A stretch of DNA of 64,000 bases from Butyrivibrio sp. (GCA_017620235.1 JAFZQT010000056.1:1-64000); one strand, 5' to 3'. Shown: positions 16,557-26,414, numbered from the stretch's first letter. Notes: generated by a model from the letters alone, not told the origin. Made by a program: numbers and translations.

Positions 16557-17747
16557 ATGAAACTAAAAAAATTTAAAACAAACGATTATGTAATGGTTAT
16601 CAAGAATGGAAAAGTGATCAAGGAAGGTTTGGGATTGTCAGTGTTCTACAACAATCTTACGACCAGCATCATGGTAGCGCCCTCAACTGCTTTTGACGGG
16701 GCATTCGCATTTGATGATGTGGTAACAAGCGATTATCAGAGCGTATGTGTTCAGGGCGTAACGACCTACATGATCACAGATTACGACAAAGCTTCAAAGA
16801 TGCTTGATTTCGCATATCAGGCAAACATATCTACAGAGCAGAAGATTGCCGAGCAGATGGCTCTTTTGGAGAAAAGAATAAACAACATAATTAAAGCGAT
16901 AGTCATTCGCGAAGTCAGCAAGAAAGATGTAAGAACAATCATAAGACTTGCGGATGAGATGGCACAGACCATACAGGAGGCACTTATAAATGATGAAGCA
17001 ATAGAAAAGCTTGGTGTAAGCATCGTGGCGATCAATATCCTTGGCATCAATCCAAAGACAGAGACAAGAAAAGCGCTTGAGGCAGCAGCTCGTGAGCAGA
17101 TCTTAAAGGAGCAGGATGATGCGATATACAAGCGCCGCAATGCAGCAATAGAGCAGGAGCGCACGATCAAGGAAAACGAGATCAACACAGAGATCAAGGT
17201 AGCTGAGAAGGAAAAAGAAAAGGAAGAAAAAGAGCAGGAAATGAAGCTGTATGTACAGCGCTGCGACCTTGACATGATGAAGGAACGCGAAGAGAGAGAA
17301 CAGGAAATGCGCATGAGAGCTCTTAGGAGCGAGCTTGAAATGAGCACTGAGAAACAGGAAAAAGAATTTACTCTCAAAGAAATGGCTGCGACAAAGAAAC
17401 TTGAGATTGAGAGCAAGGAAATGCTCGGAAAGCTTGAACTTGAAAATAACGAGATGCTTGGAAAGATTGAACTTGAGAAGAAGAACAGTGAGTTCACGGC
17501 ACTTGAAGCAGAGAACGAGAGAGTAAAGGCAGATCAGCAGGCATATGCATTGAAAGGACTTGTGGATGCTTACAACAACTTGAATGTAGCACTTGTCGAA
17601 GCTTGCGCAATGGCACAGACAGACCCGAGCACACTCATGGCTAAGGCATTCATGAACATCGGAGAGAACGCCGATAAGATCGGAGCACTCAATCTCACAC
17701 CGGATCTTTTACAGACAATAACAAACGGACTTGCACAGAAGAACTGA
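16557..17747 (+). CDS. Soluble SPFH/band-7 domain protein
   Basis: A 396-residue protein with an N-terminal SPFH domain (about 1-175) and a long charged coiled coil rich in Glu, Lys and Met (about 175-330, with repeated EMLGKLELE-type segments), ending in a small helical tail. Unlike HflK, HflC and flotillins it has no N-terminal TM segment or signal peptide, so it is probably cytoplasmic or peripherally attached. SPFH proteins assemble into large rings or cages that hold partners. It is first in an operon with an NAD-kinase-like protein and a methyltransferase, so it may scaffold them. ATG follows AAGGAG. The gaps to the next genes are 44 and 8 bp. Confidence 0.8.
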   Translation: MKLKKFKTNDYVMVIKNGKVIKEGLGLSVFYNNLTTSIMVAPSTAFDGAFAFDDVVTSDYQSVCVQGVTTYMITDYDKASKMLDFAYQANISTEQKIAEQMALLEKRINNIIKAIVIREVSKKDVRTIIRLADEMAQTIQEALINDEAIEKLGVSIVAINILGINPKTETRKALEAAAREQILKEQDDAIYKRRNAAIEQERTIKENEINTEIKVAEKEKEKEEKEQEMKLYVQRCDLDMMKEREEREQEMRMRALRSELEMSTEKQEKEFTLKEMAATKKLEIESKEMLGKLELENNEMLGKIELEKKNSEFTALEAENERVKADQQAYALKGLVDAYNNLNVALVEACAMAQTDPSTLMAKAFMNIGENADKIGALNLTPDLLQTITNGLAQKN

Positions 17748-17791
17748 TGAAAGCGTACTTTCTAGCAAATCCAAATAATTAGGAGGCTACT

Positions 17792-18721
17792 ATGGACAGG
17801 GGAATGAATAAGGTTGTTTTGATAAAACGCCGCACAAGATATGAAGAACTTAAGAGAAGATACAACACCGTAGAGCAGGCGAGATTCTACATTGAGCACC
17901 TCGGTGCCGATTTCTCCGACTACGAAAGAGAAGATAAGACCTACAATGCGGCTCTTGAAAATATCAGAAACCTGATTCGCCCCTGTGCAAGGCTTCAGGA
18001 GATCGACAGAGAGTACCTCCCCAACATGATTTTTGGAAAAGATGACATCGTGATAGCGGTCGGTCAGGATGGGCTTGTCGCAAATGCCATGAAGTATCTG
18101 GACGGTCAGCCTCTGATCGGCGTAAACCCAGATCCTGCAAGGTGGGATGGAGTTCTTTTACCCTTTGAGACCGGAGAAATAGGCAAAGTTCTTCCCAAGG
18201 TGATTAATGGCACATTTGATACAAAAAATGTTACAATGGGAAAAGTGGAGACTAAGGATGGTCAGGTATTATATGCGGTAAATGATTTCTTTATCGGAGT
18301 ATCTAATCATACCTCAGCAAGATACAACATTAACTATCGCAACCAGGTTGAAAATCAATCATCATCGGGAATAATAATTTCTACAGGCTTTGGAATGACT
18401 GGCTGGCACAAGTCGATCATGGCAGAGTTTGTGGGGATAGCCAAAGCATTTGGGCTTAATTACGTTACCGAACTTCACGCGGACTGGGGAGCAAGACAGC
18501 TGATCTTTCAGGTAAGAGAACCGTATCCTAGCAAGTTTACACAGGCGGATATAGTATTCGGAAAGATAATGGATAATGAGAAGTTGGTTATCACGTCGAA
18601 CATGAGTGAAAACGGAGTTGTTTTCTCTGACGGCGTTATCGATGACACTATTGATTTCAACGCAGGAATGGAAATTACAATAGGTGTCTCGGACCGAATC
18701 GGAAGGCTCGTGACCGGTTAG
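17792..18721 (+). CDS. NAD-kinase/diacylglycerol-kinase-fold protein
   Basis: A 309-residue protein whose middle resembles the NAD-kinase fold. The usual GGDGT ATP-binding motif appears as GQDGL (residues 91-95), and the next block (PLIGVNPDPARWDGVLLPF) fits the NAD-kinase pattern in which a glycine-rich loop is followed by a conserved GVN segment. The C-terminal half has GMTGWHKS where NAD kinases have their GSTAY-like element. The altered motifs mean that the substrate, or even catalysis, is uncertain. Such proteins are often annotated as sugar kinases. AGGAGG lies five to six bases before ATG. Position between the SPFH and methyltransferase genes suggests a shared complex or pathway. Confidence 0.65.
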   Translation: MDRGMNKVVLIKRRTRYEELKRRYNTVEQARFYIEHLGADFSDYEREDKTYNAALENIRNLIRPCARLQEIDREYLPNMIFGKDDIVIAVGQDGLVANAMKYLDGQPLIGVNPDPARWDGVLLPFETGEIGKVLPKVINGTFDTKNVTMGKVETKDGQVLYAVNDFFIGVSNHTSARYNINYRNQVENQSSSGIIISTGFGMTGWHKSIMAEFVGIAKAFGLNYVTELHADWGARQLIFQVREPYPSKFTQADIVFGKIMDNEKLVITSNMSENGVVFSDGVIDDTIDFNAGMEITIGVSDRIGRLVTG

Positions 18722-18729
18722 GAGTTTAT

Positions 18730-20721
18730 ATGGGAATCAGCTTTGATAAATATTTTGACTGTGACGGAAATATCAGGGAAGGAGTGCTCGAGAGCAACAA
18801 GTGGCTTAAGTTTCTGACGGAGACGGATAATGTCTATGTCAACGCGGAGCGCCTTGAGAGTATCGGCAGTTTGTCGGGAAAAGAGACTTTGATGTATGTC
18901 ATGAGAACTCTTGATATTCTCGAAGAAGTATCGAAGCGTGACGGGCTTCCCAATGAAGAAAAAGAAATTGTTGAAACCACACTTAAGTGGTCAGAGGTAG
19001 CAAAAGGCGGACTTTCCAAAGAACGAAGCGAATGGCGTAAAAAAGGCTACCCAATAGATATACATAATATAGCATCAGCCTATATCTACAGAGATGAGAC
19101 GGGCGATGAAGGATTCATATATACACTGATCAAGACTCATGGAGTAATTGGTCAGTGTATTCGGGGTGAAATCTCTGTTTCGGGGAATAAAGAACTTTTG
19201 GCATATCGTGAAGTCAAAGATATCGACCTTCACAGAATCTTATTTGCACTAAATGAGTGCATTATCAGAGCGGTTTCCGACAAAATCTGGAAAGAGAATA
19301 AAGTGAGCGTGGAATCCATGATCCGCGATATTGTTGCAGGTGACCTTAAAGAGTTCTCTGCGCAGTACAGATTACAGAGACTTTGCCCTTCTGAGATGGA
19401 GTTTTTTGAAAGTGACGTCACCTTTTTTGAAAAAGAGATCTTTCCTAAGTTTGAGCTCTGGTACTTTGAAGCCGCGCTCTCAAGCTTTGATATGGGGCAG
19501 ATAAGGACGATTCTAACCAATACATTAAGGTCGATAAAGGCGTCGGGAAAAGAGGTTGAGCGCCTTAACTTTAAGCCTCTTTCTGACAATCTTTTCTATG
19601 ATTATGAGGAAAAGAAACATGTAAATGTATATAAAAAGCGCATCATTGAGAAATATCTTCTTGATGCGTCGGTTCAGAATGTTGACATCGAGGTGAAGGT
19701 AGAGAATAAGAGTGCTTTCGTTGATTTTAATTTTTCCAAGGTCTGCGAAAAACTTATTGAGTTTTGCGTGGAGGCTGAAAGAAGCGGACTTCTTACATTT
19801 GAAAAGAGCATAATCGTTCTATATGATATGTTCGGATTTAGAAGAGATGCGTTTGACAGGCTTAACAACGAGGACAAATATCTTAGCACCATGAACGATG
19901 TCGCTATGAGTACCAAGGACAGTATTATCGATTATGTTTCGGGCGACAGTGTTGTTGACGTGGGTTCCGGCGGAGGAATTCTTCTCGATAAACTTGAGAG
20001 CACATTCCCCGATAAACAGGTGATTGGAACCGATATCTCAACAAACGTTATAGAAGCACTTAACCAGAAGAAACACCGCGAAGGACATAACTGGAACGTT
20101 ATGGTCCACAATTTTGTAGACGGTACCATGGAAAAAGAGGTAGGAAGCATTATCTTTTCCTCAATTCTTCATGAAATCTATTCATATACGGAAGGTGAAA
20201 ACGGCAGATTCGATATCGCAAGTGTAAAGCTTGCACTAAAAAATGCCTACGACAGCCTTGGAAAAGGCGGAAGGATCGTTATCCGCGACGGCGTTAAGAC
20301 TAAGGGAAATGCGATAAGAAAGATAAGGTTCAAGACGGCAGCAGGACTTGATTTCTTTAAGAATTACGTCAAGGATTTCAAAGGACTCAAGGATATCCCC
20401 GAGGATAAAAAAGTTCTTTCAATCGACGATAAGACTTTGACCGTTTCCGGAGACATCAACTTCATCAGAGAATTTCTTTTTACCTATACATGGGGAACGG
20501 AGAGCTATGCGCATGAAGTACAGGAGCAGTTTGGATACTTTACGCTTGATGAGTACAAGAGCTTCTTTGAAGAATTGGGAGCTAAGATCATCGTGGCAAA
20601 AGAGCTTCTGGAACCCGGTTATCCCGATAACCTTGAAAGATATCTCGACCTTCTTGATGAGAACGGAGATGAGGTGGAATACCCCGATTCGAACTGCATA
20701 ATAGTGGCAGAAAAAAATTAA
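18730..20721 (+). CDS. Two-part protein with C-terminal class I methyltransferase
   Basis: A 663-residue protein. Residues 1 to about 390 are helical and unrecognised. Residues from about 395 form a SAM-dependent methyltransferase: motif I VVDVGSGGG (408-416), the acidic residue after strand 2 in VIGTDIS, and a later SLGKGGRIVIRDG segment typical of class I enzymes. The fold then has an insertion (about 535-600) before its last strands (NCIIVAEKN). The large N-terminal domain may bind the substrate or the SPFH partner. The ATG is eight bases after the previous stop with GGAG overlapping it, so translation is probably coupled. The target molecule is unknown. Confidence 0.7.
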   Translation: MGISFDKYFDCDGNIREGVLESNKWLKFLTETDNVYVNAERLESIGSLSGKETLMYVMRTLDILEEVSKRDGLPNEEKEIVETTLKWSEVAKGGLSKERSEWRKKGYPIDIHNIASAYIYRDETGDEGFIYTLIKTHGVIGQCIRGEISVSGNKELLAYREVKDIDLHRILFALNECIIRAVSDKIWKENKVSVESMIRDIVAGDLKEFSAQYRLQRLCPSEMEFFESDVTFFEKEIFPKFELWYFEAALSSFDMGQIRTILTNTLRSIKASGKEVERLNFKPLSDNLFYDYEEKKHVNVYKKRIIEKYLLDASVQNVDIEVKVENKSAFVDFNFSKVCEKLIEFCVEAERSGLLTFEKSIIVLYDMFGFRRDAFDRLNNEDKYLSTMNDVAMSTKDSIIDYVSGDSVVDVGSGGGILLDKLESTFPDKQVIGTDISTNVIEALNQKKHREGHNWNVMVHNFVDGTMEKEVGSIIFSSILHEIYSYTEGENGRFDIASVKLALKNAYDSLGKGGRIVIRDGVKTKGNAIRKIRFKTAAGLDFFKNYVKDFKGLKDIPEDKKVLSIDDKTLTVSGDINFIREFLFTYTWGTESYAHEVQEQFGYFTLDEYKSFFEELGAKIIVAKELLEPGYPDNLERYLDLLDENGDEVEYPDSNCIIVAEKN

Positions 20722-20750
20722 TTGACCTAAATATACGGAATATTTATAAT
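20722..20750 (+). promoter_or_regulatory. Promoter of the CPBP-like gene
   Basis: TTGACC (20722-20727), a 17-bp spacer and TATAAT (20745-20750), starting directly after the methyltransferase stop. It gives the following gene a separate start of transcription. Confidence 0.75.
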
Positions 20751-20782
20751 ATAGCTTGATTGTACATTCGAAGGAGCATACC

Positions 20783-21415
20783 GTGAAACGTTTATATATT
20801 CCGCTTATTTTGGAACTTGCCTTAATTATTGCGACAACAATTTGGGAAAAGCAGTCGTTCTATTTTTGCTTTGCGTTTTATTTTGGACTGATAGTATATT
20901 TTTACTACATAAAGAAGCAGTTTCCATTAGGAGAATTGCGCAGTAATTTTGGCGATGTCAAAAATTTTTGGATTCCCGTTGTTATTACAGTTGCAGCTAT
21001 GCTTCTGGCATACGAAGTTCAGCAAAAAATAAGTATTCAATGGTTTACTGAGTACTATGAAAGTATAGTTCATACACCTACGAAGAATGAGATTGTCCCG
21101 CTTCTTTTTTTATGCCTCATGGATATGATCATGAGACCTGTTGCGGAGGGAATCTTTTACAGAAAAGCAATCATTTCATTTGACAATAAGAAAAAAATGG
21201 CAATCTTAACGATTGTCAGTCTTATACTTTGCTCTATCACAAGGGCGCATGGATTGGTCGGAATCGTGACGATTATTATTTTGGCGCTTCCGGTCACAAT
21301 TGCTTACCTTGTCACGAAGAATATATATGTATCCATAATGGCACAGATTTTCTTTGAGCTTTATAACACCGGATTTACTACTGTTTATGATTTCGCAAGA
21401 ATCTATTTAAGATGA
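20783..21415 (+). CDS. Degenerate CPBP-like membrane protein
   Basis: A 210-residue protein with about six to seven TM helices that resembles CPBP (CAAX-type) intramembrane proteases. The usual EExxxR motif is EGIFYR (Glu122 to Arg127), with the second Glu replaced by Gly. A His is kept in ITRAHG but the Phe before it is not. The HxxxN motif position has AQIFFELYN, without the His. It is therefore probably not a protease. I chose GTG 20783 because AAGGAG lies six bases upstream; a TTG 27 bp earlier lies too near the promoter. The stop is 53 bp before the permease start. Confidence 0.7.
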   Translation: MKRLYIPLILELALIIATTIWEKQSFYFCFAFYFGLIVYFYYIKKQFPLGELRSNFGDVKNFWIPVVITVAAMLLAYEVQQKISIQWFTEYYESIVHTPTKNEIVPLLFLCLMDMIMRPVAEGIFYRKAIISFDNKKKMAILTIVSLILCSITRAHGLVGIVTIIILALPVTIAYLVTKNIYVSIMAQIFFELYNTGFTTVYDFARIYLR

Positions 21416-21468
21416 TGCGATTTAATAAAGAGGTGAATACTTATTATAATGCAAAGGAGAGTAAAAGT

Positions 21469-22818
21469 ATGTTGGAGAAGTTATTTAAGCTTAAAGAGCA
21501 TGGCACCACGGTAAAAAGGGAGATTCTCGCAGGTGTCACGACATTCCTTACTATGGCGTATATCCTTGCGGTAAACCCTAATATTCTGGGAACTGTAATG
21601 AATGCCAACGGTGTATTTGTAGCAACAGCGATCGCATCGGCAATCGCAACATTTATCATGGCTTTCCTGGCAAATTATCCGATCGGTCTTTCTGCCGGAC
21701 TTGGACTTAATGCATATTTTGCATATACTGTCTGTCTTTCGGAACTTGCCGCAGAAGAGAATCCTTTTACAATCGCGCTCACAGCGGTATTTGTGGAAGG
21801 TCTTTTATTTATCTTACTTTCTTTCTTTAAATTCCGCGAACAGATTATAAATAGTATTCCTCAGAACCTTAAGTTTGGTATTTCTGCCGGAATCGGTCTT
21901 TTCATAGCATTTATCGGAATGCAGAACGCACATATTATCGTGGCAAATGAGGCTACTGTTGTAGGACTCGGAAGTTTCAGCGACCTCGATATGGTGCTTG
22001 CACTTGTAGGACTTATCATTATCGCAGCACTTGTTCATTACAAAGTGACAGGTGGTGTTCTTATCGGAATCATCGGAACATGGATAATCGGTATGATCCT
22101 TCAGGCAGCAGGTGTGTATACTGCAGGAAATCTTTTCCCTGATTTTTCACAGGGACTTCAGCTCGGAGCAATTTCAGAGACTGCGTTCAAGCTTAATTTC
22201 GGTTGGGCTGCATCAAATCTCATTCAGTTCCTTGCTATCACATTCAGTTTCCTTTATGTAGATCTTTTTGATACTGTCGGAACAGTAGTAGGTGTTGCCG
22301 ATAAGGCTGGACTTCTTGATAAGGATGGCAACCTTCCCAGAGTTGGTCAGGTATTCCTTGCTGATGCCGTAGGAACAACAGCAGGTGCTGTTCTCGGAAC
22401 TTCAACTATCACAAGTTTCGTAGAGTCAAGCGCAGGTGTTGCTGCAGGCGGAAGAACAGGACTTACAGCTCTTACAACAGGTGTTATGTTCCTTGTTTCA
22501 CTTGTGCTCAGTCCTTTGTTCCTTGCTATTCCTTCATTCGCAACAGCTCCCGCACTTATCTATGTCGGAATGTTGATGCTCATGAGTGTTACTAAGGTTA
22601 AGTTTGACGGGGACATTGCTGATTCAGTTGGCGCATACCTTGCAGTAGTAATGATGCCTCTTGCATATTCAATCGCTACAGGTATCATGTTTGCAGTACT
22701 TGCATGGGTAATCCTTAAAGTAATCGTTAATAAGGCAAAAGACGTAAGCACTGTTATGTGGGTTGTATTCTGTCTCTTTGTCCTTAGAATAATAGCCCTT
22801 ATAACAAACTTCCAGTAA
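21469..22818 (+). CDS. NCS2-family purine permease (AzgA/PbuG type)
   Basis: A 449-residue membrane protein with 12-14 TM segments and strong AzgA-like signatures, including an EILAGVTTFLTMAYIL block near the N-terminus, GLSAGLGLNAYFAYTV, and VESSAGVAAGGRTGLT in the second half. This branch imports adenine, guanine or hypoxanthine by proton symport. ATG 21469 is chosen because AAGGAG lies nine bases upstream; an earlier ATG within the preceding stop region lacks a ribosome site. I see no purine riboswitch in the short upstream gap. hflK follows after 16 bases. Confidence 0.9.
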   Translation: MLEKLFKLKEHGTTVKREILAGVTTFLTMAYILAVNPNILGTVMNANGVFVATAIASAIATFIMAFLANYPIGLSAGLGLNAYFAYTVCLSELAAEENPFTIALTAVFVEGLLFILLSFFKFREQIINSIPQNLKFGISAGIGLFIAFIGMQNAHIIVANEATVVGLGSFSDLDMVLALVGLIIIAALVHYKVTGGVLIGIIGTWIIGMILQAAGVYTAGNLFPDFSQGLQLGAISETAFKLNFGWAASNLIQFLAITFSFLYVDLFDTVGTVVGVADKAGLLDKDGNLPRVGQVFLADAVGTTAGAVLGTSTITSFVESSAGVAAGGRTGLTALTTGVMFLVSLVLSPLFLAIPSFATAPALIYVGMLMLMSVTKVKFDGDIADSVGAYLAVVMMPLAYSIATGIMFAVLAWVILKVIVNKAKDVSTVMWVVFCLFVLRIIALITNFQ

Positions 22819-22834
22819 TGAAATGGAGAAAATG

Positions 22835-23782
22835 ATGGTCAAGAAAAAGAAAAAATTTGATCCCAAACTCATACTCGTATGCATCATAGCTATCTTTGTG
22901 TTGCTTACGGTAACGGGAAGCTTCTATTCTGTAAAAGAGCAGGAGCAGGCAATCCTTACGATGTTCGGTAAGGTTGTCAGAGTTGATACTGCGGGACTTT
23001 ACTTCAAGGTTCCTTTCATCCAGAGTGTTCACCACATCGATATGACAACTCACGGTGTGGGCATCGGCTATACCATTCAGGATGGTCAGAACATAACTGT
23101 TGAAGATGAAGGAATAATGATCACTTCAGATTTTAACTTTGTAGACATTGATTTTTATCTTGAATACAAAGTAAGCGATCCAGTAGCTGCATATTACAAC
23201 TGCGAGAATCCTGAAGTTGTGATGAAGAACATGGCTCTTTCATGTATCAGAAACACGGTAGTAAATTATCCTGTCGATGATGTTATCACAACTGCAAAGG
23301 GACAGATCCAGGCAGAGGTAAAAGAAAGGCTTCAGAGTGAACTTACTAACAAAGGCATCGGACTTATGGTCGTAAATCTTTCTGTTCAGGATGCTGAGCC
23401 ACCCACAGAAGAGATCGTTCAGGCATTTAAGTCTGTTGAAACTGCAAAGCAGGGAAAAGAGACAGCTATAAACAATGCCAAGAAGTATCAGAGCGAGGAG
23501 CTTCCTAAGGCAGAGGCTACAGCAGATAAGATCGTTCAGGATGCGGTAGCAAAGAAAGAGTCAAGAATTGCAGAAGCTGAAGGACAGGTTGCAAGATTTA
23601 ACGAGATGTACGAACAGTACAAGCTTCAGCCATATATAACCAAGAAGAGATTGTTCTACGAGACAATGGAAGATATCCTTCCTGATCTTAAGGTTATCAT
23701 TACAGACGGAAAGACACAGGAGATGCTTCCTCTGGAAAGCTTCAATTCTGTTGAAGGAGGGGCAAAAGATGGAGACAACTAA
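22835..23782 (+). CDS. hflK: HflK-like SPFH membrane protein
   Basis: A protein of about 315 residues: a basic N-terminus, one TM helix at about 10-30, an SPFH domain, then a coiled-coil region. With HflC it forms a membrane cage around the FtsH protease in bacteria where this was studied. Conserved pieces include SVKEQEQAILTMFGKVV and a coiled segment (AEATADKIVQDAVAKKESRIAEAEG, here only cited by its start AEATADK). I place the start at ATG 22835, six bases after GGAG; ATG 22823 and 22832 are alternatives. Its end overlaps hflC by 14 bases. Confidence 0.85.
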   Translation: MVKKKKKFDPKLILVCIIAIFVLLTVTGSFYSVKEQEQAILTMFGKVVRVDTAGLYFKVPFIQSVHHIDMTTHGVGIGYTIQDGQNITVEDEGIMITSDFNFVDIDFYLEYKVSDPVAAYYNCENPEVVMKNMALSCIRNTVVNYPVDDVITTAKGQIQAEVKERLQSELTNKGIGLMVVNLSVQDAEPPTEEIVQAFKSVETAKQGKETAINNAKKYQSEELPKAEATADKIVQDAVAKKESRIAEAEGQVARFNEMYEQYKLQPYITKKRLFYETMEDILPDLKVIITDGKTQEMLPLESFNSVEGGAKDGDN

Positions 23783-24662
23783 TAAAAAAGGTAAAATTGT
23801 CGGAACAATAATAGCTCTGCTTGTTTGTGTGATCGCTTTTCTGGCATTGTCCGCAACTTATGTGGTTCACCAGAAAGAATACATTGCAGTAAGAAGATTT
23901 GGTAAGATCATCAGCCTTGCAAAAGAGCCGGGGCTTTACTTCAAGACTCCTTTCATTGATGATACTCAGTCAATAAGCGCACAGATAGTTCTGTACGATA
24001 TTCCCAAGTCTGACGTTATCACAAAGGACAAAAAGTCTATGATCGCAGATACTTATGTAATCTGGAAGGTTGTAGATCCGGTTAAATACATTCAGACACT
24101 TAATGCGATTGATGCAAGAGCCGAAGAGAGAATTGAGGCATCTGTATATAATGCTACCAAGAATGCAATTTCTTCGATGACTCAGGATGAAGTCATTGAG
24201 GCAAGAGGCGAGCAGCTTACAAAACTCATCTCAGAGGAAGCAAATTCAGATATGAGCGGATACGGAATTGAAGTCGTACAGGCTCAGATCAAAGCACTCG
24301 ATCTTCCCGATGACAATAAGCAGGCTGTTTACGAGAGAATGATCTCTGAGAGAAATAATATCGCAGCATCCTATACAGCTCAGGGTGATGCCGAAGCTCA
24401 GAAGATTCACAATGAAACAGACAAAGAGGTTGCAATCGTAAAGGCTAACGCCGAGAAAGATGCGGCAGTCCTTGAAGCGGAAGGTGAGTCGGCTTACATG
24501 TCTACACTTTCCAAAGCATACGACACAGCCGAGAAGTCAGAATTCTACAGCTATATCAGAGGTCTTGATGCGATCAAGAAATCGCTTTCAGGAGATAACA
24601 AAACTCTTATCCTCGATAAGAATTCCGAACTTGCGAAGATTCTTTACGGAAATTTCAATTAA
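23769..24662 (+). CDS. hflC: HflC-like SPFH membrane protein
   Basis: A 297-residue partner of HflK with one TM helix at about 12-32, the SPFH domain (YIAVRRFGKII, then LYFKTPFID) and a coiled coil ending in the family-typical SYIRGLDAIKKSL region. Together they likely regulate FtsH-dependent proteolysis. ATG 23769 has AAGGAGG at a normal distance inside hflK, so the two are translationally coupled. Transcription ends at the hairpin at 24683-24725. FtsH is not in the window. Confidence 0.87.
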   Translation: METTNKKGKIVGTIIALLVCVIAFLALSATYVVHQKEYIAVRRFGKIISLAKEPGLYFKTPFIDDTQSISAQIVLYDIPKSDVITKDKKSMIADTYVIWKVVDPVKYIQTLNAIDARAEERIEASVYNATKNAISSMTQDEVIEARGEQLTKLISEEANSDMSGYGIEVVQAQIKALDLPDDNKQAVYERMISERNNIAASYTAQGDAEAQKIHNETDKEVAIVKANAEKDAAVLEAEGESAYMSTLSKAYDTAEKSEFYSYIRGLDAIKKSLSGDNKTLILDKNSELAKILYGNFN

Positions 24663-24682
24663 TTGAATAGTACATATTTATG

Positions 24683-24725
24683 GCGACCGCACGTAATCGT
24701 GTGGTCGCTTTATAATTTTTTTTCT
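24683..24725 (+). terminator. Rho-independent terminator after hflC
   Basis: GCGACCGCACG and CGTGTGGTCGC pair around a TAAT loop, followed by TTTATAATTTTTTTT. Confidence 0.9.
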
Positions 24726-24798
24726 TGCATTAGAAAAAAATATGGTGTATGGTACTAATATCAAAGTATATCGAAAACGAAATATTCCATAAGCAAAC

Positions 24799-24812
24799 GC
24801 GTAATATTACGC
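24799..24812. promoter_or_regulatory. 14-bp palindrome in the rho leader region
   Basis: GCGTAATATTACGC is a perfect palindrome about 85-100 bp before the rho start. It may be an operator; the 235-bp gap otherwise shows only AT-rich sequence and the hflC terminator. Confidence 0.35.
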
Positions 24813-24897
24813 ATTCATTTGTTTATCCCACTTAATTATTTTAACGTTTATAGTTTTTAGTCTTGCGATTGAGTGCGCAGAGGATAGGAGTTTAAAT

Positions 24898-26325
24898 TTG
24901 AGAGAAAAATACGAAACACTGAAACTTAATGACCTTAGAGATATTGCCAAGAAGAGGGGAATCAAGGGCGCATCTGCTATGAAGAAATCAGAGATCATCG
25001 ATCTCATGTGTGAACTTGATGAAAAAGAAAAAACTTCCGGCGAAACTGAAGAGAACACAGAAGCAGTTTCTAAGCCGCGCAAAAAGAATATAGTGGTTAA
25101 GGCTCAGAAAGAAGAGCACAGCCACAAGAATGACAATGCTGATGACAGAGCAGAAAAGAAGTCTGATTCAGCAAAAGAAGAGAATGAAAATGAGATACTG
25201 GATGGGGACAGTGCTGACGGAATCCTTGAGATAATGCAGGATGGATATGGATTTATCAGATGCGAGAATTATCTCCCGGGTGAGAATGACGTATATGTGG
25301 CACCTAGCCTTATCAGAAAGTTTAACCTTAAGACGGGAGATATCCTTAAGGGAACTTGCAGGGCAAAGAAAGAGACAGATAAGTTTGCTGCACTTCTTCG
25401 CCTTGATACAGTAAACGGATATAAGCCTGAAGTTGCTATGGGAAGATGGAACTTTGAGAACATGACACCTATTTTCCCTAATTCAAGAATTAGACTTGAG
25501 CAGCCCGGAGCTAGCGTTGCAATGAGGATCATGGATCTTATCAGCCCTATCGGTAAGGGACAGAGAGGAATGATCGTATCTCCTCCGAAGGCAGGTAAGA
25601 CAACACTTCTTAAGGAAGTTGCAAAGTCAGTTCTTAAGAACAGCCCTGAGATACATCTCATCATCCTTCTTATCGATGAGAGACCTGAGGAAGTTACAGA
25701 TATCAAGGAGTCAATTGAGGGACCTAACGCAGAAGTTATCTACTCAACATTTGATGAGCTTCCCGAGCACCACAAGAGAGTTGCAGAGATGGTAATGGAG
25801 AGAGCTAAGAGACTTGTTGAGCATGGCAAGGACGTTGTTATCCTTCTTGATTCCATCACAAGACTTACAAGAGCTTACAACATCGTTGTTCCTCCTTCAG
25901 GAAGAACACTTTCCGGTGGTCTTGATCCCGCGGCTCTTCATATGCCTAAGAGATTCTTCGGTGCAGCAAGAAACATGAGAGAGGGCGGAAGCCTTACAAT
26001 TCTTGCAACAGCACTTATAGAGACAGGTTCCAAGATGGACGATGTTATATACGAGGAATTCAAGGGAACAGGTAACATGGAGATGGTTCTTGACAGAAAA
26101 CTTCAGGAAAAGAGAATTTTCCCTGCTATCAATATTCCAAAGTCAAGTACCAGAAGAGAAGACCTGCTTCTTGACAGAGAAGAACTCACAGCTATCAACA
26201 ACCTCAGAAAAGGCTTTAACGGCATGAAGGCTGACGACGCTGTAGATCAGTGCATCAACCTCTTCTCAAAGACAAGAAACAATACCGAATTCGTAAGAAT
26301 GGTAGAGAAGCAGATTCGTTTCTAA
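24898..26325 (+). CDS. rho: Transcription termination factor Rho
   Basis: A 475-residue Rho. The N-terminal Rho_N helices ([12 protein letters not shown]) are followed by a charged insertion of about 60 residues (about 45-100, Lys/Glu/Asp/Ser-rich). Then comes the RNA-binding OB fold ([14 protein letters not shown]) and the RecA-type ATPase with Walker A PPKAGKTT (Lys234) and the R-loop region. Rho is a hexameric RNA-dependent helicase that ends transcripts. The start is TTG 24898 with AGGAG seven bases upstream; no ATG gives a complete Rho_N domain. Such acidic/basic insertions are common in Rho of this group. Confidence 0.96.
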   Translation: MREKYETLKLNDLRDIAKKRGIKGASAMKKSEIIDLMCELDEKEKTSGETEENTEAVSKPRKKNIVVKAQKEEHSHKNDNADDRAEKKSDSAKEENENEILDGDSADGILEIMQDGYGFIRCENYLPGENDVYVAPSLIRKFNLKTGDILKGTCRAKKETDKFAALLRLDTVNGYKPEVAMGRWNFENMTPIFPNSRIRLEQPGASVAMRIMDLISPIGKGQRGMIVSPPKAGKTTLLKEVAKSVLKNSPEIHLIILLIDERPEEVTDIKESIEGPNAEVIYSTFDELPEHHKRVAEMVMERAKRLVEHGKDVVILLDSITRLTRAYNIVVPPSGRTLSGGLDPAALHMPKRFFGAARNMREGGSLTILATALIETGSKMDDVIYEEFKGTGNMEMVLDRKLQEKRIFPAINIPKSSTRREDLLLDREELTAINNLRKGFNGMKADDAVDQCINLFSKTRNNTEFVRMVEKQIRF

Positions 26326-26353
26326 TGTAATTTATTGGTTTGATTCTAAATAA

Positions 26354-26390
26354 ATTAGGCTGACCGATTGCGGTCAGCCTAATGATTTTA
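26354..26390. terminator. Terminator between convergent rho and yggS
   Basis: ATTAGGCTGACCG and CGGTCAGCCTAAT form a 13-bp stem with a four-base loop. T-rich tracts are weak, but A/T-rich sequence flanks both sides, so it may work in both directions. A second dyad (CACGGTGT/ACACCGTG, about 26401-26424) overlaps the end of yggS. Confidence 0.75.
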
Positions 26391-26414
26391 ATGAAATAAC
26401 ACGGTGTGAGATTC

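Noticed and set aside
16817..17497. 226-codon open frame on the minus strand inside the SPFH gene
   Set aside because: It is Ser-rich and arises from the Glu/Lys-rich coiled coil read in reverse. It has no ribosome site or family match.
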